Assembly (NCBI GenBank): GCA_030248135.1
Contig: JASANC010002574.1
Coordinates: forward strand, 20,298 to 84,297
Source of the DNA: Theristus sp. LFF4_11
Taxonomy: Eukaryota; Nematoda; Chromadorea; Monhysterida; Xyalidae
Direction: 5' to 3'
Length of the DNA: 64,000 bases
Shown: piece after piece, positions 60,228 to 64,000 of the stretch
Numbering within the stretch: position 1 is the stretch's first letter
Layout: each line of letters begins with the position of its first letter
Made by a program: the position numbers and the translations under genes
Notes under the pieces: model-generated
Told to the model about the DNA's origin: nothing
The model's input: only the letters and a program-made list of their open reading frames with translations
Database searches by the model: none

Positions 60228-62151
60228 TTTTTTCTGGCGCGTTTTTTGACGCTTGGTTTTTTTGAGAAAGTTTTGGAGTAAAATTGCAACGTTTCGGTGT
60301 GCGCTTTTTTTGTTTGATTCGATTTATGTGAAATTCGATTGACTGATGGTTAGTTCCACGTCCTGCTGCATTCGTTTCAAGCAATTCAAATGAATTTCAG
60401 CGTTTTTTTGTTTTCCAAACCTTGAAGGTTGAAATGGGTACAATGCATTTTGAATATAAAAAATTGCCAGAATGCGTTTCGTCGCTTTTTGTGCGCACAG
60501 TTTTCGACGGAATCGACGGAATCGACGGAATTGCGTCCATTCTCCGATCGCGCAGCACAAGCAAAGCTGAACAAAGTTGAATAATGTCTCTGTGACATCA
60601 ATACTCGATAATCATTTGTCAGCGTGTTTTTCAAGATCTATTGCCGTGTATTTTTGATGGATATTGGAGCCAAACGAAAAAACCGCGAAATGACACATAA
60701 ATTACAAAGTGGTGTGTCGTGGCGCATCCACTTAATGTTTTTTGGATGAAGCAATGTAATACATGTGGGAAAATCTCCAAAAAGCGATAAAACTTCAAAA
60801 CTACGATTTCGGAAACCAAAGAGCTCACAAATAAACAACCAGAAAAAAACCTTCCTCAAACGTGCGCAAACGTAAGAAAGTAAAGGAACAAAAATAATAA
60901 CAGTTGTTTGCGGGACGGAGGTTTTTTGACGGATTGAAACAACGTGACAAAAACCGTTTGGCGGGCGCATCAAAAATCGTCAAGATTTACAACCACACCT
61001 CAGTCAAATCACAGCACTTTTCACAGCATTCGGGGAACCACCAAGTTCTTCTGAAAGCAGCTGCGAGAGGTTTGGTTTCCGTATTGAACATAAAAAACCA
61101 GAGAGTCACTGAAGAAAATTATAAAACACAACACTCACTGTGGAGGCCAGTCAAGTAGCTTTATTCCTGTGAAATAAGTAGTTTTGGGTATTTTTTGCCA
61201 TTGTTTTGTGGATGCCTTTGAGTTCCTGGTAAAAACTTGTGTTCCTAGCTGACAAAAATAGGCTTTTTTCTAGGCTAGCTGCTTGCGCGACCAGTTTTTC
61301 AATAACAGCCTTTTGTGCTAACCGACACCAGCTCTTTTGCTGCAGATTTTCCGCAGTAGCTGTTCATAATTTTCATTATTGTTTTTTTTTATATTGCGCA
61401 GTTTGCTGGATATTCTTGCATTTTTTCGTCCTCAACAGCAAAGAACAGCAAAACAGAAAAGCAAACAAAGATGTCAAGCCAAAGTTTATGTCACGGAAAA
61501 TTAGCCTTTACTGAATCTGAAACGATGCATTTTCTTTCAGTGTGCGTTTCGCGTTCCATCCAGCACAACTGCAATCAGTTTCGCATTAATATTTGAGTGC
61601 CTTGTTTCCTTCTGGTCCACGAGCAGGGATTTTACGTGGCTTTCGGTTTCTTTTTCTAGTTTGAGAATCACATCATTTTGCCGTGTATTTTGGAGTTTTA
61701 TAACTTTTGCACTGAACTTTTATATTTCCAACAAAGTAGACTAACATTCAATGTTGTCGAAAAAAGATTGTACATGAACTGGAGCAAAGATGGACAAAAG
61801 GCAAAATTGTTTTGAGTTGATAAATTTGATGAAACCGTGCTTGTGTCTATTGGAAACGCAAAACAATATTTTTTGGATAACGAAATGTTGACCGTTTGTG
61901 CTGCATACAAAAGACCGTTGGTTACTTCTCCTGCAAGCTGCAAAGGACTGAATAAACAAAAAAACAGCTCTTGATTTAAATTTCAAATTTCATTTTGACT
62001 GACTATTCGAAAGATATAAACAATTATGCAAACATAAAAATTGACAAGACGTTTGCTTTGAACTCTGAGGTTAGTCAGTCAATGAAACTTTCGAAAACAC
62101 ACCTATGTAAATTTAAGGGTGGTGTAAATAAATTACAACCAACTAGTGACA
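60228..62151. other. Intergenic stretch, nothing supported
   Basis: 1.9 kb with short frames only. Three consecutive GAATCGACG-type units at about 60507-60534 form a small tandem repeat. The part next to 60228 should contain the LAPTM-like promoter. I see no RNA gene or mobile-element border. Confidence 0.5.
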
Positions 62152-62417
62152 TACCGTAAAGTCTTGCATATAAGGTCTCCTTATATAAATTTGAAAATCA
62201 AAAATTTCTGAAAAAAGTGGAATTTTGTGTGACAACCTTATAAGTGGGAGGAGGTCTTATAAACCGAAGATCAGGAATTCCGGGCCTTATAAACGAGGTG
62301 GCATTTTGATCAAGTCAAAAATTTGAATTTTTTGGTTTCCCGCCGTGTGACACTCCGCCCACTTTTGGGTGGGGGTCTTATAAGTGGGAGGAACCTTATA
62401 TGCAAGACTTTACGGTA
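62152..62417. mobile_element. TACCGTAAAG-ended MITE, 266 bp
   Basis: The left end TACCGTAAAGTCTTGCATAT and the right end ATATGCAAGACTTTACGGTA are perfect inverted repeats, extending a few bases further (AAGG/CCTT). The inside repeats CTTATAAGTGGGAGG and CTTATAAAC blocks. Non-coding. The TA at each border fits a TA target site. Confidence 0.88.
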
Positions 62418-62578
62418 CATACAAACTGAAACAACTGAAAGAGTTAAAAAAATAGCCAACAGACTGATTGCTCATTGGACCGAACCTACATAAGTTTCCG
62501 ATGGAGGTCACTCAACACGGTGTTCACAATTTTGTTAACTGCTGAGTTCTGTCAGTGTTAACTAATACATTCAATCAA

Positions 62579-63697
62579 TCAAACAAGATTCGGCATAAAG
62601 CATTTCACCTTTGTCGTCTCATCATAACAGCAGTTATTTTCGACACAGCTCTTCTTTGTTGTCATGGATCCTCTGCTGCAGTCCATGATGTATGTGTTTG
62701 CGGTTACAGCGCAAACTTCTGAAAAACACGCGGTAATTGTAATAACAAAAACCAGCGTTGTTTTGTTACAACGGGTGACGGGTGCATAAACCACTTAAGG
62801 CGGAAACACCATTTAGTTTTTCGTCCGTACGCATAAACGTCGTTCTAAATCCCGTGCGCAAACTAATCGTGTCCGTAATGCATTAAGATAGCACACACGA
62901 CACGATTTCTAAATCGCGTGGCCCTTTTTTACGTGTCGTGTCCGTGCGTACGCACAAAAAAAACTAATTGCTAAACGCGCCTTTAAGCCGCAAAACCACG
63001 CAAAACTTGCAGATGGAACACACTTGACAACCTTTTTTAACGCCACCTGACGGTTACAAACTCCAACTGACGTTATAAAGAAACGTCATTCGACGTCATC
63101 CTTGTGCCCATGTGGCGTTTGTGTTCTTTCTTGCTGAATTGAGCATGTGGCCATTTGTTGTGCGTAAAATGGATTGTGTGCGACCACGCCAAAAAATCCA
63201 CTTCCTTTGCCGTTCCCATCTCCGTTTCCGTTTCAATTTCCAATACCGAACTTTTATAGAAAGTCGAAAATGCGTACATCTGACCATTCTGAGCACCAGA
63301 CTCGCCGTAGAAACTGTCGGTTTCAAAAAAGGTAAAAGTTTTGGATGAAAAGAAAACGAAAATGGAAAGGGTAAAGGAAATGCGGTGCATTTTTGTTCCA
63401 CGTATTGGGCGGCGGGCTATAATGAGGTCTCACACCGAAAATGCGGTGTTGGAAAGATAGATCTCCGTTTGCGGAGCTGATGCAGAACGGTCAATCAAAA
63501 AACTCAACCAATCCCAAAAAACGTGCGTCGTTTCAAATAAAAACGTACTCGAATCCGGCTTATAGCACGGATAAGCACCGTTAGCACCGGAGTCATCATA
63601 ACAACAGCCCATCGCGGTGCACTCTGTCTTTGTGACTGCGGCCGCACCGCATTTCGTTCGACAGTAAATGGGCAGCGTCGCTGACGGGCATTCCGTG
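62579..63697 (-). CDS. Secreted two-trefoil (P-type domain) protein, 5' end not found
   Basis: Two exons, high to low: 63697-63549 and 62718-62579 (stop TGA), joined in phase 1. The first encodes a P-type/trefoil domain with Cys spacing C-P-x-x-x-L-P-I-Y-C-R-x-x-C, then TKTECTAMGCCYDDS and AYPCYKP. The second encodes a further domain: DCSRG, SCVENNCCYDE, VKCFMP. Both show the paired Cys before Tyr-Asp typical of the trefoil fold; the second has fewer residues between its first Cys pair. Trefoil proteins are secreted and disulphide-stabilised, often in mucus or linked to glycosidase domains. The exon with the signal peptide should lie above 63697, in the last 300 bp or beyond the window; I could not place it. 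Confidence 0.75.
62795..62986. mobile_element. TTAA-flanked MITE in the trefoil-gene intron
   Basis: About 192 bp bounded by TTAA on each side. The left arm TTAAGGCGG...TTTAGTTTTTCG then CGTACGCA is mirrored on the right by TGCGTACGCACAAAAAAAAC...GCGCCTTTAA. A second inner pair of CGTGTCC/GGACACG-type words adds hairpin potential. No coding capacity. Confidence 0.75.
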
Positions 63698-64000
63698 CTG
63701 TGAAAAGAAAAATTAAATTTATTTTTATTGCTCAATGTTATTTTTCAGTTTCTCAGTAAAAGAATTATTTTATTCCAAATTTTAATGCTTGAGAATTGAG
63801 ATTCCACTTTGTGCACCGCCGTCATTATTGAAAATCTAGATTTTTACAGTGATGTCGAAAAAAATTGAAAATGAAACAAACAACCAAAAAGCAGCAGAGG
63901 CTACTATTAGCCTTCGTCGGGTGAGAAACCTATAGCTGAACAAAACCATTATTATCTAAAAATGCGTGAGACGCATATAAAAGGAGGAATATGGCCTTGT
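63698..64000. other. Right window edge, no feature assigned
   Basis: AT-rich sequence upstream of the first visible trefoil exon on the minus strand. It could contain the missing first exon, but no ATG followed by a signal peptide and donor in the right phase was found. Confidence 0.4.

Overview
This is an animal genomic window. Coding sequence is split by many GT-AG introns (mostly 50 bp to 2 kb, T-rich before the AG). Exons are GC-rich and introns AT-rich, and the introns carry DNA transposons, MITEs, tRNA-derived SINEs and retroposon tails. The proteins (RUSC/UNC-14-type RUN protein, COG3, secretory-pathway Ca-ATPase, GKAP1, LAPTM-like protein, IR-like glutamate-receptor relative, trefoil protein) indicate a metazoan. 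The short IR-like receptor and the style of the RUN gene suggest a protostome, possibly a nematode or other ecdysozoan, but the phylum cannot be fixed from this window. No bacterial, viral, CRISPR or rRNA features were seen.

Layout. (1) 1.0-12.9 kb, plus: a very large RUSC-family gene, 20 exons found, 5' end open. (2) 12.9-15.7 kb: non-coding, with a (GT)15 tract. (3) 15.7-19.9 kb, minus: a 10-exon gene for a 447-aa protein I cannot identify. (4) 20.4-33.2 kb, plus: COG3, 19 exons, 831 aa, head-to-head with the unknown gene; two hAT transposons with perfect 8-bp target duplications sit in its introns 2 and 3. (5) 34.6-46.9 kb, plus: a Golgi Ca/Mn P-type ATPase (SPCA/ATP2C1), 21 exons, 1211 aa with a long N-terminal extension. 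(6) 46.9-49.4 kb: non-coding, with a C-rich hAT-like foldback element. (7) 49.4-52.7 kb, minus: GKAP1 homologue, 11 exons, 321 aa. (8) 52.7-55.9 kb: repeats only. (9) 55.9-58.1 kb, minus: IR-type ionotropic receptor, 4 exons, 430 aa. (10) 58.5-60.2 kb, minus: LAPTM-like four-TM protein, 3 exons, 231 aa. (11) 62.6-63.7 kb, minus: a two-trefoil protein whose 5' end was not found.

Exon models were built by hand from splice signals, and every junction was checked for phase. In the five complete recognised genes and the unknown gene the summed exon lengths are divisible by three and no internal stop occurs, which is the main support for these models. Exon borders may still be off by a few bases.

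Functionally, COG3 (retrograde Golgi tethering), SPCA (Golgi Ca/Mn supply) and GKAP1 (a Golgi-associated kinase anchor in mammals) all act at the Golgi. I treat their proximity as coincidence unless synteny elsewhere shows otherwise. The most distinctive non-genic content is the set of well-bounded, apparently non-autonomous DNA elements: two larger hAT elements, one C-rich hAT-like foldback, two TACCGT-ended foldbacks, a palindromic CAGTCTAA-ended MITE family and a TTAA-flanked MITE family.
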